NCBI GenBank assembly: GCA_001724265.1
Contig: MEDY01000224.1
Location: 1 to 64,000, forward strand
DNA length: 64,000 nucleotides
Source of the DNA: Rhizaria sp. SCN 62-66
Lineage: Eukaryota > Rhizaria, unplaced
Reading direction: 5' to 3'
Each line of letters starts with the position of its first letter. Within the stretch, counting starts at the first letter, position 1. Under the pieces are notes generated by a model, which was not told the origin of the DNA, did no database searches, and worked only from the letters and a program-made list of their open reading frames with translations. Both the position numbers and the translations under genes were made by a program. This document shows, one piece after another, positions 45,901-55,500 of the stretch.

Positions 45901-47490
45901 GCGGGCGCGGCTGTGCGCGTGACCGAGGCCTACTGCGCGATGCTGCGCGTGCGCTACGAAGGCACGCACACGCTGCGATTCCTTGATAAAGTGCGCGCTA
46001 TCTTCGCCAATCCCGTTGATATTCCTAACAACAGCGGAAACATCATCAACAGTGCGCTCTCGAAGTTCTATCTCCCCAACAATCGCAACAGCGTCAACCC
46101 GAATGACTTACTTTCTCTGCTGAGTTCAACTGCACCCGCGGCGACTGTCCTGCAGCAGCGCGGCGTCGGCCTCGCGGCCGGCGGCGGCGTCGCCGCGGGC
46201 GCTTGGGCCGGGCTGTCGAGCGTCATGGATCCGCTCTCCGGCCGCTCGCTTGCCGCCGTGGCCTCGCAGTGCGCGCTGCGCGCCCTCTCGACCGCGCCGG
46301 GCCTCTCCCGCGAGGCGCTGCTCTCGCACGCGCTGTCCGCGCTGCTGCAGTCCGCGCGCGCGCGCGCCGCAGAAAGCGGCGATGTCGACAGCGACAGCGC
46401 CGCCGCAGAGACCGTCCCGACCATCGACGCGGTCAACGAGGCCATCACGGCGCTGGCGCGCGCGGGCGCGGAGCAGCAAGCCATGGAGCTGTTTCTCTGG
46501 GCGGCCTCGCCGTCCACCTTCGTTGGGCTCGTCAACCGCGCCCTCCGCCCCCACAACAACAACGCCGTCGCGAGCACGACCGCTGATGCAAACTCTACTC
46601 TGAGTGCGAGTGCGCATGTGCGTGCAAGCAGTGCTAGCGCGTTCCGGCCGTCTGCGTTCATCGTTGCGCTCTTAGCCAAGCTCGGCCGCGCTCAGCAGCT
46701 GCGCGTGCCCAAGAAGTTAGGCCGCGGCGCGCTCTCGAGCCTCGCGCCGCCGCTGGCCGCTGGCGCGCTGCCGCCAACGCGCGCGCCCTCAGTCACCGCT
46801 CTGACTTATCTCGCGGTGATGAAGGCGGCGCAGCACAGCGCGGGCGGCGCAGGGAATGTTTTCATCCCCACAACGCACTCCGCTGCCACTGCCACTGCCA
46901 CTGCGGCAGCGACAGCGACTGACGCGAGTGTTGGTCTTATCACTAGCTCGCCTGGCGCCGCGGCTACGCTCGGCCGCGAGTGGGCGCGCCCACTGGCCCG
47001 CGAGCTGCTGCAGTGCTTTTCCGGCGTCTCTCCCGCGGCCGCGCTGGGCTGCCGCGTCTGGGGCGTCACCGTCGTCTCGGAGCGCTCCGCGGGCCGCGCG
47101 CACCGCGGCGGCGCCGCGATCCTGCTGCCCGCGCTGCCGCTGCCGCCGCCGCCGCCGGTGCTGCGCGCTTTCGTCGCGGCACACGCGCTCGCGCCCGCCG
47201 ACGCCGAGCGTCCCGCCGGCCCGCTGCGCGCGGGCGCGATGGCCACGCTTGCGCGGCTCAGTCCGGCGGCCGCGCAGCAGCGCTGGGTGGCGGCCGCGGC
47301 GGGTCAGCGCGTCGGGCACGTCGACGCGCTGTTTGTGCTGCAAATGGCCGCAGAGGCCGAGGAGGAGGCGCGCAAGGGCTGGGCCGCCGCTGATGCGTTG
47401 GGCGACAATGTGAAGAGCAACAGCAACAAAGGCCACAATGACAAAAGCAACAACAGCGGCAACGTCAAGGTCAAGGTCAAGGAGACTTAA
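40198..47490 (+). CDS. 2,430-codon mitochondrial-type helical-repeat (PPR-like) protein with one in-frame TAG
   Basis: The frame runs from ATG (MLSRAPAASAAFQRVLQRVG, an Arg-containing amphipathic N-terminus typical of mitochondrial import) to TAA at 47488-47490. Its only in-frame TAG is codon 1762 (45481-45483), between ASLAPEHPLLAAL and HATKRAPLNANAAADPRTYP. The downstream 668 codons keep the same Ala/Leu-rich helical style. Blocks such as LLIAGWARAGHPAVAAAVAE, LSKLVQACARARLGGVAVRA and LLSSLVTALLAAGRFGAALA resemble tandem 35-residue helical hairpins of PPR proteins; similar pairs recur at 43190-43400 and 45610-45950. Long Ser/Thr/Asn-rich segments and an 18-Asn run separate them. A mitochondrial RNA-related role, and possibly association with mitoribosomes given neighbouring MRPL46, is inference. 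If TAG were a stop, the product would lose its C-terminal repeats. Confidence 0.7.
42916..42969. repeat. (AAC)18 run encoding poly-Asn
   Basis: Eighteen consecutive AAC codons lie in the helical-repeat gene, followed by AAA ACG. A pure trinucleotide microsatellite of this length should be length-polymorphic. Confidence 0.95.
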
Positions 47491-48584
47491 ATGCAGCTTT
47501 CAGCTCTGAAGCTTTGTGATTGCGACGTATCCTCACTAATTATTATTATTGTTATTATTATCAACCAACCTTAATTATTTATTTATTAATAGAAACTTTC
47601 ACTTCAATTCTACTCTGATGTGCTGATCTGAATCTTGTTAGTGCCTTAACAACGGGGGATGTTGTAGTTGTTGAAAATCAAGAGTTGTTTGTTTGTGTAT
47701 GATTAACCATTGGTGATTGATTGATCGAAAATGATGCTTGTAATTGTCATGGCAAGATTAGATTGATGAATAGAAAGTGCCTTTCGAGGCGTCTCATCGA
47801 CAATGGAAAGACAAATTTGATTTTCGAACTAAAAATCTACTCCTTGGTGATTGAAATTGTTTTGTCTTCATTTTGTTATTTTGCTTTGAAAGTTGTAATT
47901 CCTGCGCCTGTCGAGGTGTTCCTAAAGACACCACGAGTGTTGTCGTCGTACAATTATACATGTACGCGTCGTTACAATCACTCAGTGCACATCAAATTAG
48001 GTGCACCACTTACCTGACGCTTCTTTAACGGCAACTAGAGCCAGCACTTGCTTTGTGAAACGAAAACAACAAAACAAGCGCCCCTCTACTGCACACAAAC
48101 ACACACATATCTATCTATACCCCACCGTCCCACACAAAAAACATATATATAAGTTAAGCTACCCCCTGCATACGCACCGCAGAGCAGCCGCAACACCCCC
48201 AACAGACCCTCACGGGCGAACGAGAGCCAGAGAGAGTGAAAGAAACACAACAACAATACGACCACAACGGAGTCACAAACACACGAATCGTATGGACATC
48301 GCAGTACTCTGAGAACTTGATACGTAAAAGAAAAAAACAGGACTTAAAGAAAGAAACAAAGTTCTGAAGTGAAAAACGAAAAGGACGATGACGACTCTTC
48401 AACGGAAATTGTGTGATTGTTGTTTTAGCGGAAATGTTCGGTGATGTTGTAATGACCCCATTTTCTCTCTGTTTTACCCTCGCTTTACGACCACCCCCCT
48501 TAGACATCAAGTAAACTCAAAGCCACTTCGACTAAAAGAAGCCGCCCGGTATTTACTTCGACGGCACCTCATAGTCGCGGCTAC
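47491..48584. other. Convergent AT-rich intergenic region
   Basis: Both flanking genes end here, so it holds two 3' ends. It is AT-rich with TTATTATTA-type stretches at 47540-47590 and a short CA-rich tract near 48090-48130. No supported ORF or RNA gene. Confidence 0.5.
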
Positions 48585-50039
48585 TTAGACGTCGATAGGC
48601 TCGCGGCGGATGGCGCGCGACTTGAGCATGGCAATGACCTCGGCGCGCGACAGCTTGCCGGTGTTGACCCAGACCGAGGGCGTGGTGGTACCAGTAAGGT
48701 CGACCGAGCCCTGCTTGATGAGCTCTTCCTCGGAGAGCCGGCCCTCCTTGGCGGGCTCGTCGTTGAACTGCACGTAGAAGTCGGCCAGACGCTCCCACTG
48801 CTTGAACAGGATCAAGATCGCGAGCTCAACAATGGACACGGTGTGGAACACCATGGCGTTGTACTTCTTGAACTCCTCGACCTTGGTCTTGCGGTACTCG
48901 GGCAGATCACGCCAGTACACGTGGGTCGCGTAGTGGTGCGCCATGTGGTCGTCCTCGCCAAAGTAGTCGTCGTTGCCGTCAACGATGCACGTCGAGTTGA
49001 CGCACCCGATGGGCTTGCCCTCATCGTCGTAGTCGACGAAGGCGTGGAAGGCGAAGTTCATGAACGAGAGGAAGAAGGTCATGCCGATGAAGGGCTGAAC
49101 GTACATGAAGAAGACGAAGGACCAGGAGCCGGTGAGGAGGTAGATGGCCAGCGGGTAGACGATGAGGTACGACACCATGCCGCGCGCGAGCTTCTTCCAC
49201 TGCTCGCCGAGGCCGCGGCGGTACATAATGAGCACGGACGAGATGCCCAGGCAGTGGAGCGTGATGCGGTGAAGGAAGACCATGAAGTCCTTCCAGGAGG
49301 TGCGGTCCATGTCGAACTGGTAGAACGAGTCCTGTGAGCCGGCCTGGAGGAAGTGGTGCAGGTAGATGTGCGAAGTGGAGAAGTTGTAGGGCACGTTGCC
49401 GAAAAAGGGGCCCAGAAGGTTCTCGAAGAGGTTGCCCACGGAGTTCGCGATGGCGGGCTTGTAGAAGTTGGGGTTGTGGCCCTCACGGTGGGCCAGCGAG
49501 TAGGCGCCGCCGAGCGTGCCGCCGCGGATGCCGACCCACATGCAGTAGTAGAAGTAGACCTGCCACCAGCTCAGAGTGCCGTTGAGACGCTGCTGGATGA
49601 CGCAGTAGCCGAAGGGCAGCACCCAGCTCAGCAGGACAAGGATGGACTGCGCAAAGTAGTCGGCGTGGATGGGCCGCTGGTAGATGTACTTGGAGGCAAA
49701 GTCGCGGAGCTTGGGGTGGCGCTCCATCCAGTTGTAGATGGGCTGCAGCACCGGCTTGAGTGCGTGGTGCCAACTGGCGCCCATGCCGAAGATTGGGATC
49801 GCCCAAAACACAATGAAATTGATGGTCATGAGGATGCCGAGGCCGAGACGGAGCGCGTAAGGCCACGAGTCGCCAGACTGGCGGCCCGAATCGCCGCCGT
49901 AGCGCGTCGACGGGTGCGGAACGGACTTCGAGCAGGAGCTGGTGGAGGAAGCGGCGGGGGCACTCTTTGAGTCCTCGGCGGTCTTGCCGCCACGCTGGAT
50001 GACGTCAGAGTCGGACGGGACACCGACAGCAGAAGCCAT
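48585..50039 (-). CDS. Fatty-acid-desaturase-superfamily membrane enzyme
   Basis: The 484-residue protein starts MASAVGVPSDSDVIQRGGKT and ends REPIDV before TAA. Three histidine clusters typical of di-iron membrane desaturases and hydroxylases are present in order: HREGH at 184-188, HIYLHH at 224-229 and HMAHH at 365-369. Hydrophobic segments lie around 62-85, 130-150, 255-272, 288-330 and 398-415, placing the His boxes on one face of the membrane, probably the endoplasmic reticulum. The sequence between the boxes is well ordered and not low-complexity. The family acts on acyl chains or lipid head groups using O2 and reducing equivalents. No fused cytochrome b5 domain (HPGG motif) is seen, so an external electron donor is expected. 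The exact substrate and regiochemistry cannot be told from sequence. Confidence 0.85.
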   Translation of the reverse strand: MASAVGVPSDSDVIQRGGKTAEDSKSAPAASSTSSCSKSVPHPSTRYGGDSGRQSGDSWPYALRLGLGILMTINFIVFWAIPIFGMGASWHHALKPVLQPIYNWMERHPKLRDFASKYIYQRPIHADYFAQSILVLLSWVLPFGYCVIQQRLNGTLSWWQVYFYYCMWVGIRGGTLGGAYSLAHREGHNPNFYKPAIANSVGNLFENLLGPFFGNVPYNFSTSHIYLHHFLQAGSQDSFYQFDMDRTSWKDFMVFLHRITLHCLGISSVLIMYRRGLGEQWKKLARGMVSYLIVYPLAIYLLTGSWSFVFFMYVQPFIGMTFFLSFMNFAFHAFVDYDDEGKPIGCVNSTCIVDGNDDYFGEDDHMAHHYATHVYWRDLPEYRKTKVEEFKKYNAMVFHTVSIVELAILILFKQWERLADFYVQFNDEPAKEGRLSEEELIKQGSVDLTGTTTPSVWVNTGKLSRAEVIAMLKSRAIRREPIDV

Positions 50040-50706
50040 TCGTAGTCCTATTACAGCGCGATGTCAAGAGAAAAAGCACAGCGTGAGAAATGTGGGGTAT
50101 AAAACGGTCTTTTGGTTCCCCGCCGCAGCCGCCAGGGCTCGGCCCCAAGAGCACGTGCGGAGGCGAAGGTCCGATTGATATAGCACGTGATAACGACACT
50201 GCTTCAACTGAACAAGATAATCTAAAAATAAACCCAGTGCAAACAACACCAAAATCGCAATAATACACCGCCACTGGCGCTCCCTTGCCTCATAATAGCA
50301 GTTGAGAAATCCATCCAACGTCCCGAAAGCGCGACGGGCAACACTGGACCGACTTGACTGGCCAGTCAGTTTCGCGGTCAAACTGACCGAGAGCTTCCGT
50401 CTGCCCGACACGTGGAATGAGGCAGATCTTGAGGTATATGGAAGGGTTGATGGGGGTGGATTAAAAAATAAAGAATTTGTTGAAAGGCGATATGAAGTGG
50501 TAATCTCAGTTGGGAATGTATTTTGTGAAATCTACAACTGGTTGAATGACAAATTGGGGGAAGAAAAGAGAGCCAAGAAAGCTCTCAGCTTTCCCTCTCT
50601 CGCTCTCCGTCCCCCTTTTTCCTCTTCCTAACGTGCTCACACAGCAAACAAAGAGAGCAGAAAACAGTTCGGTTGGCTTCTGCACGACACCATGCTGCGT
50701 GCTTAC
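50040..50706. other. Intergenic region upstream of the desaturase-type gene
   Basis: This holds the promoter and leader of the minus-strand desaturase gene and the 3' flank of the EGF-domain gene. Short ORFs here have no coding style and no recognisable product. Confidence 0.5.
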
Positions 50707-51446
50707 TTAGACAGCATCGCCGAAGTCGAGGTTGAACTGGCGGCCGAGCTCGGCAGCCTTGTCCATGAGCTCGCCCGCACGGACGAAGGTCGACTGCTTG
50801 AGGACCTTGGCGGTGGAGACGTCGATGTCGGTGTACTTGGCCTCCTGCGTGACGGGCACGGGCATCTGCTGCACCTCCTTCTTGGTGGTGTTGAACTGCG
50901 ACGCGATGCGCTGCTCGTGGAGAGCAAGCTCGCGCTCGAGGGCAGTGTAGGTGTCGTAGTCGAGGAACTTGACAAGGTTGAGCTGGTTGCGGGCAGTGAA
51001 CATGTCGTTGGACGACAGCGCGCGGTAGAAAAGGCGCTGCGCGTTCTGGACGTTGAGACGCTTGACCTCGCGCTGAGCGGCCTCGGCGACGAGGACCTTG
51101 ATGGCGTTGGGCGAGCCGGAGACGGCCTGGATCTCGAACACCTGGCGGGACATGTTGGCCACAACGGTGGTCAGGTTCTGGAGGCGCTCGAGCTCGGCGT
51201 TGCGCTGCTCAAACAGGGGCGAAGGGCGCTCGCACCACTGGCCGGTCCACTGGGGCGCGCAGTAGCACACGTTGTTCTTGCAGGTGGCGCCGTTGTAGCA
51301 GCCGCACTGCGCGTGGGGGTTGGGCACAAGGGGGAACACGGTGGGGGTGATGGTGACGTTGACGCCCGAAGCATCGGCGACAGCGGCGGTGTTATTCACG
51401 GCAGGCGTGTCAGCGGTCTCGATCAGGGCGACGTCCTCAGTCTCAG

Positions 51447-51481
<35 letters not shown>

Positions 51482-52012
51482 ACGTCAGCCTCCTCATCGG
51501 CATCAGCATCGGCATCGGCATCAGCCTCGGCCTCGTACTCAGCCTCGGCGTCCGCCTCGAGCTCGTACTCGGCGTCCTGCTCGACGTCGGCCTCAGCCTC
51601 AAGCTCGGTCTCAGCCTCGGCATCGACCTCGGCCTCGGCGTCAACCTCAGCCTCGGCGTCGGCCTCGGCGGTCAGGGCGAGGTCGAGAAGGGACTCGCCC
51701 TCGACCTCAGCGTCCAGCTCGAGCTCAGACTCGGCGAGAAGCTCCACCTCGGCGCCCGTCTCGATGAAAGCAGGGCTCTCCTCAGCGTAGACATCAATCT
51801 CGTGAGAGACGTCTGCAAAAGCAAAAACAAAAGGGGCGAAACACGCGCGTGGGAAGGCACAATAGAGGTCAGCAAAGCAGAGCTCGAAAGGAGAGATGGG
51901 GGTGGGGGCCAACAAATGGAAGCATACAGCGCGTCGAAAACGTACCCTGGGCCGACACAGCAAAGGCGCCAAACGAAAGCGCCAGTAGAACGGCGAAAAT
52001 AGCCAAACGCAT
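50707..52012 (-). CDS. Secreted protein with acidic (D/E)A repeats and one EGF-like domain, two exons
   Basis: Exons are 52012-51946 and 51812-50707, 390 residues. Exon 1 is a signal peptide (MRLAIFAVLLALSFGAFAVS). The 133-base intron starts GTACGT, ends TTTGCAG and is phase 1. Residues about 60-150 are imperfect DAEAEV/EAEADADA repeats, very acidic. Residues 192-216 form an EGF-like domain with spacing C-x-C-x5-C-x4-C-x-C-x8-C (CGCYNGATCKNNVCYC ... C). Two N-glycosylation sequons lie just before it (NNT, NVT). The C-terminal 170 residues are helical and Gln/Glu-rich, with no transmembrane anchor. A soluble secreted or cell-wall/matrix protein that could bind Ca2+ through the acidic region is inferred. 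Ends in TAA. Confidence 0.82.
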
Positions 52013-52514
52013 TGGATACCTCGGGTTCTTAACACAAGCAAAGACCTCTTTTTCGTCTTGCCTGGTCGTCTCTCTGGCTGGGGCACAGCCTTGCTCCTGG
52101 CGGCTTACCTTCCTATTTTTGAGAACCATTCCACCTCCATCCCTTATTTGCACTTTAAACACGCCTAAGTCTTTTTCACAAGCAAAATAAAAAATACAGA
52201 TTTTTTAATAAAGCTAAATCCGTCAAACTATTACGTTCATATGTATGATACTGTTGGCATTGTACATTAAATCGACGAGAATCCAGTGCGGGAGCATGCA
52301 AGATTCTACGTTGGAAACAACTGTTACCATTAAAGCGCCCTCTATGAGCGCATACATAGTGTATTAATACGTTTTGTTTACAATATATCATACGTTTACT
52401 ATCATACAGAAAAACAAAAATCCTGTTTCACGCGCAGAAGACAAGACACCCTCCTTCCAAGCATCACTCAATCACGGTCACAACCTGTCACAGTCTTCTC
52501 GCTGACATGTCGGT
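52013..52514. other. AT-rich intergenic region
   Basis: This is the promoter of the EGF-domain gene and 3' flank of the LRR gene, both on the minus strand. It is very AT-rich at 52180-52420, with no supported feature inside. Confidence 0.5.
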
Positions 52515-55500
52515 TTACATCTGGAGCGCCTGCTGCGCCATGGCAAGCAGCGGGGGCGGCACGTCGACGATCCCGGCGCGCTGCCAGTCGGCGCCGACGA
52601 CCCTGGCGGCCACGGCCCGCGCGGCAGCGGGATCGCAGCCCGCGTCGCCGATCTGGGTCAGCAGCGCGCCCATCATCGTCTTGAGCTCGTCAACAGCGTA
52701 CGTCCGCGCCACGGCCTCACCCAGCGCCTCCTCCAGCCGCGGATCGCGCTCCATCTCGGCCGTCGCGGCGGCCTGCAGCGGCAGCGGCGACAGCGCGTCC
52801 ATCTCCTCCATCGCCTCGCAGAGGGAGAGCACGCCGGCCTGTAGCTCGCCCGCGCCGCGCGCCGTCTGCAGCTGCGCCACCAGCGAGCTCAGCGCAGAGG
52901 CGGTGGTCTCGTAGTCGTCATCCAGGGCCGAAAGCCACGCGCCGACGCTCTCGGAGACTGACGCCACGCCGGGCTCCAAAGCAGCAGCAGCAGCAGCAGC
53001 AGCAGTCTGTTGCTGTTGCTGAGGCTGCTGCTGCTGCTGAGACTGATGCTGTTGCTGGTAAGCAGAGTCGTCAGGGCCATACGCGTCGTTGAACTGCGGC
53101 TGATGCTGCTGCTGGTCATCGTGATAGTGATTGTTGTTATCATCATGGTGACCACTGTTGTTCTTGTTCGCACGGAGCAACGCCTGACGCAGCTCCTCCT
53201 GCAGCGCAGCATCGACCTGGCCGTTGCCGCCGTACTGCTGCTGCTGCGCGTCGTTACCAGGATAGTTGTTCACATGGTCGTTGTTGCTGTTGCCGTTATT
53301 CCACCAGGCCTCCTCGTCGCCGTAGCCAAACGCACCGTTGTTGTTGTTGATGTTGTTGTTGCTGTAGTCGAAGTCCTCGTCGTCGTAGCGCGATTTGAAC
53401 CCGTGGTTGCCCCGCTGCCGCTGCGCGCCGCCCGCCGAGGCAGTCACCGCACTGCCGGTCCCGGTACCAGTCCCGTTGAGGTCGGTGACGGGCGAGAGGA
53501 TGGCGTGCGGGTCCAACGGACGGGCGCGGCCGTAGCCGGTCCTGAACGGGGCCTTGCTGGGCGCCTCGCGGACCGGCAGCGGCGCCGCGACGGGCGCCAG
53601 CGCGTGCATCTCCTGCATGCGCTTGACGCTGGCCTTGGCGCTGGTGGCGGCCGACTCGAGCCTCTTGTGGATGGCCGAGGCGACGAGGAAGATGCAGCCG
53701 CCCAGGAACTCGGGCGGCAGGCAGCGCGGGCACACGTCGCCGTACGAGGTCCACTCGTACAGGAACGGGGAACCGGCCACCGAGGCGGGCTCCTCCTGCG
53801 CCGCGTTGCCGGCGCCGGGAGGCGCGTCCTGCGCCAGCGAGAGCACGCGGTCGGGGTGATTGCGGTTGGCCTCGGGGAAGGCCACGGCGGCGGCCGACGC
53901 GGGCGGGTACTGGCGCTCGTAGCAGATCCACGCGTAGTAGAGCGATACGCGGCACAGGTACTGCACGAACGTCTCGAACGGGATGTTGATGCCCTTGTTC
54001 TTGAACAGCAGCGAGCCCTCAGTCAGCTGCAGCAGCAGACAAGTGTGGTTGTCCAGCACGAAGCGCGGGGAGATGCCGTAGTCGTGCAGCAGCTTCACGA
54101 ACTGCGGGAACTCGAGCACGTGCTCTCTCGCGCCCGCCGCGCCCGCCGCCGCCGCCGACGTCGTGGTGGTGCCGAGCGCGGCCGCGTTGTCGCGGCTGCC
54201 GCCTCCCTTCCCGCGCAGATCGAGCCCCTGGCCGGCGGGCCGCTGTGACGCCGCGTTGCCGCGGCCGGCGACGCCGCCGACGGACTGCGCGACGGCCGAA
54301 AGTGCGGCGTAGCGGTCGTAGATCTTGCGCAGCATCGGCTCGTACTCGCGCCACGCGCGCCGCGCCTCGTGGAGGTCAATCGCCGACGGGTACAGCGGCC
54401 GGTGGCGCTGCAGCGCCGACACCACGCGCGAGCGCTGCTCGCGGTCTCCGTACGCCTCAGCGTCCCACTCGCCCTCGAGCGTGACGGTGCGGACCAGCGT
54501 CTCGGGCTGCTCGTTGGGGATGTGACGCGCGCACGCGCCGATGAGCAGCGCGCCCGGGGCAACGCCCGTGGCGGGGCGGTGCACCGAGGGCGGCGGCGTG
54601 AAGAGCGTCATGACCGACGAGAAGGTCTCGAGCGACGCGCCGTCGAGCTGGCAGAGCTGCGGCAGCAGGTTAGCGACGATGGCGCGCGAGAAGGACGCCT
54701 GCTTGGTCAGCGGCGACCCTGCGAGCCAGAGCAGGCGCAGGCGCGGGTTGAAGGCGAGGATGCGCAGTGCCGCGGGCGTCTGCACCTGGTTAAAGGCGAT
54801 GTCCAGCGCGCTGAGCGAGACAAGCCCGCCGAGCCCGTCGAGCTGCCTGACGTTGTTGTACATGGCGCGCAGCTCGACGAGCGTGGTAAGCGCGCCTACG
54901 GTCGCCAGCGATGGCAGCGCGTTGTTGTTGACGTTGAGCACGAGCAGCTTGCGCAGCCCCGACAGCCCCGTAAGCGAGCGCAACTTGTTGTGCGAGAGGT
55001 CGAGCTCCTCGAGGTTGCGGGGCAGGTTCGCGGGCACGCGCGCGAGCCCGCAGGCCGTGATGCGGAGCACGCGCAGGCGCGAGTAGTTGGCCACGGCGCA
55101 CTCGACGAAGGCGGGCAGCGGCATCGCCTCGCCTTCGCCCCACTGCGGGAACCGGGACTGCGTGTCGTCGTCGTCACCGCCGTCCCCGTTGCCGCCAGCC
55201 TTGCCCTTGCCCTCTCCAGCGCCGGCGCCGGTGCCGGTGCGCGCACGGGCGCTGTTACCGCCGGAGGGTGTGAGCGATGAGCGGCCGCCCGTGGCGCAGG
55301 CCGGCAGCGGCGAGCGCGCGCGCCCGTCCGCCGCCGTGGTCGCGCTCGGCCGGTTGCCGTAGTCGAAGCGGTCTGACCCGTACGCGTAGTTGCGGGGCGT
55401 GCCGGCCTCGCTCTTGCGCGCCGCGATCTGCCGCTCCACCGCCTTGTAGGCGGGCACGCCGCGCGGGGCGGGGGACCGCGCCGGCGTCGCCGTCGCGCCG

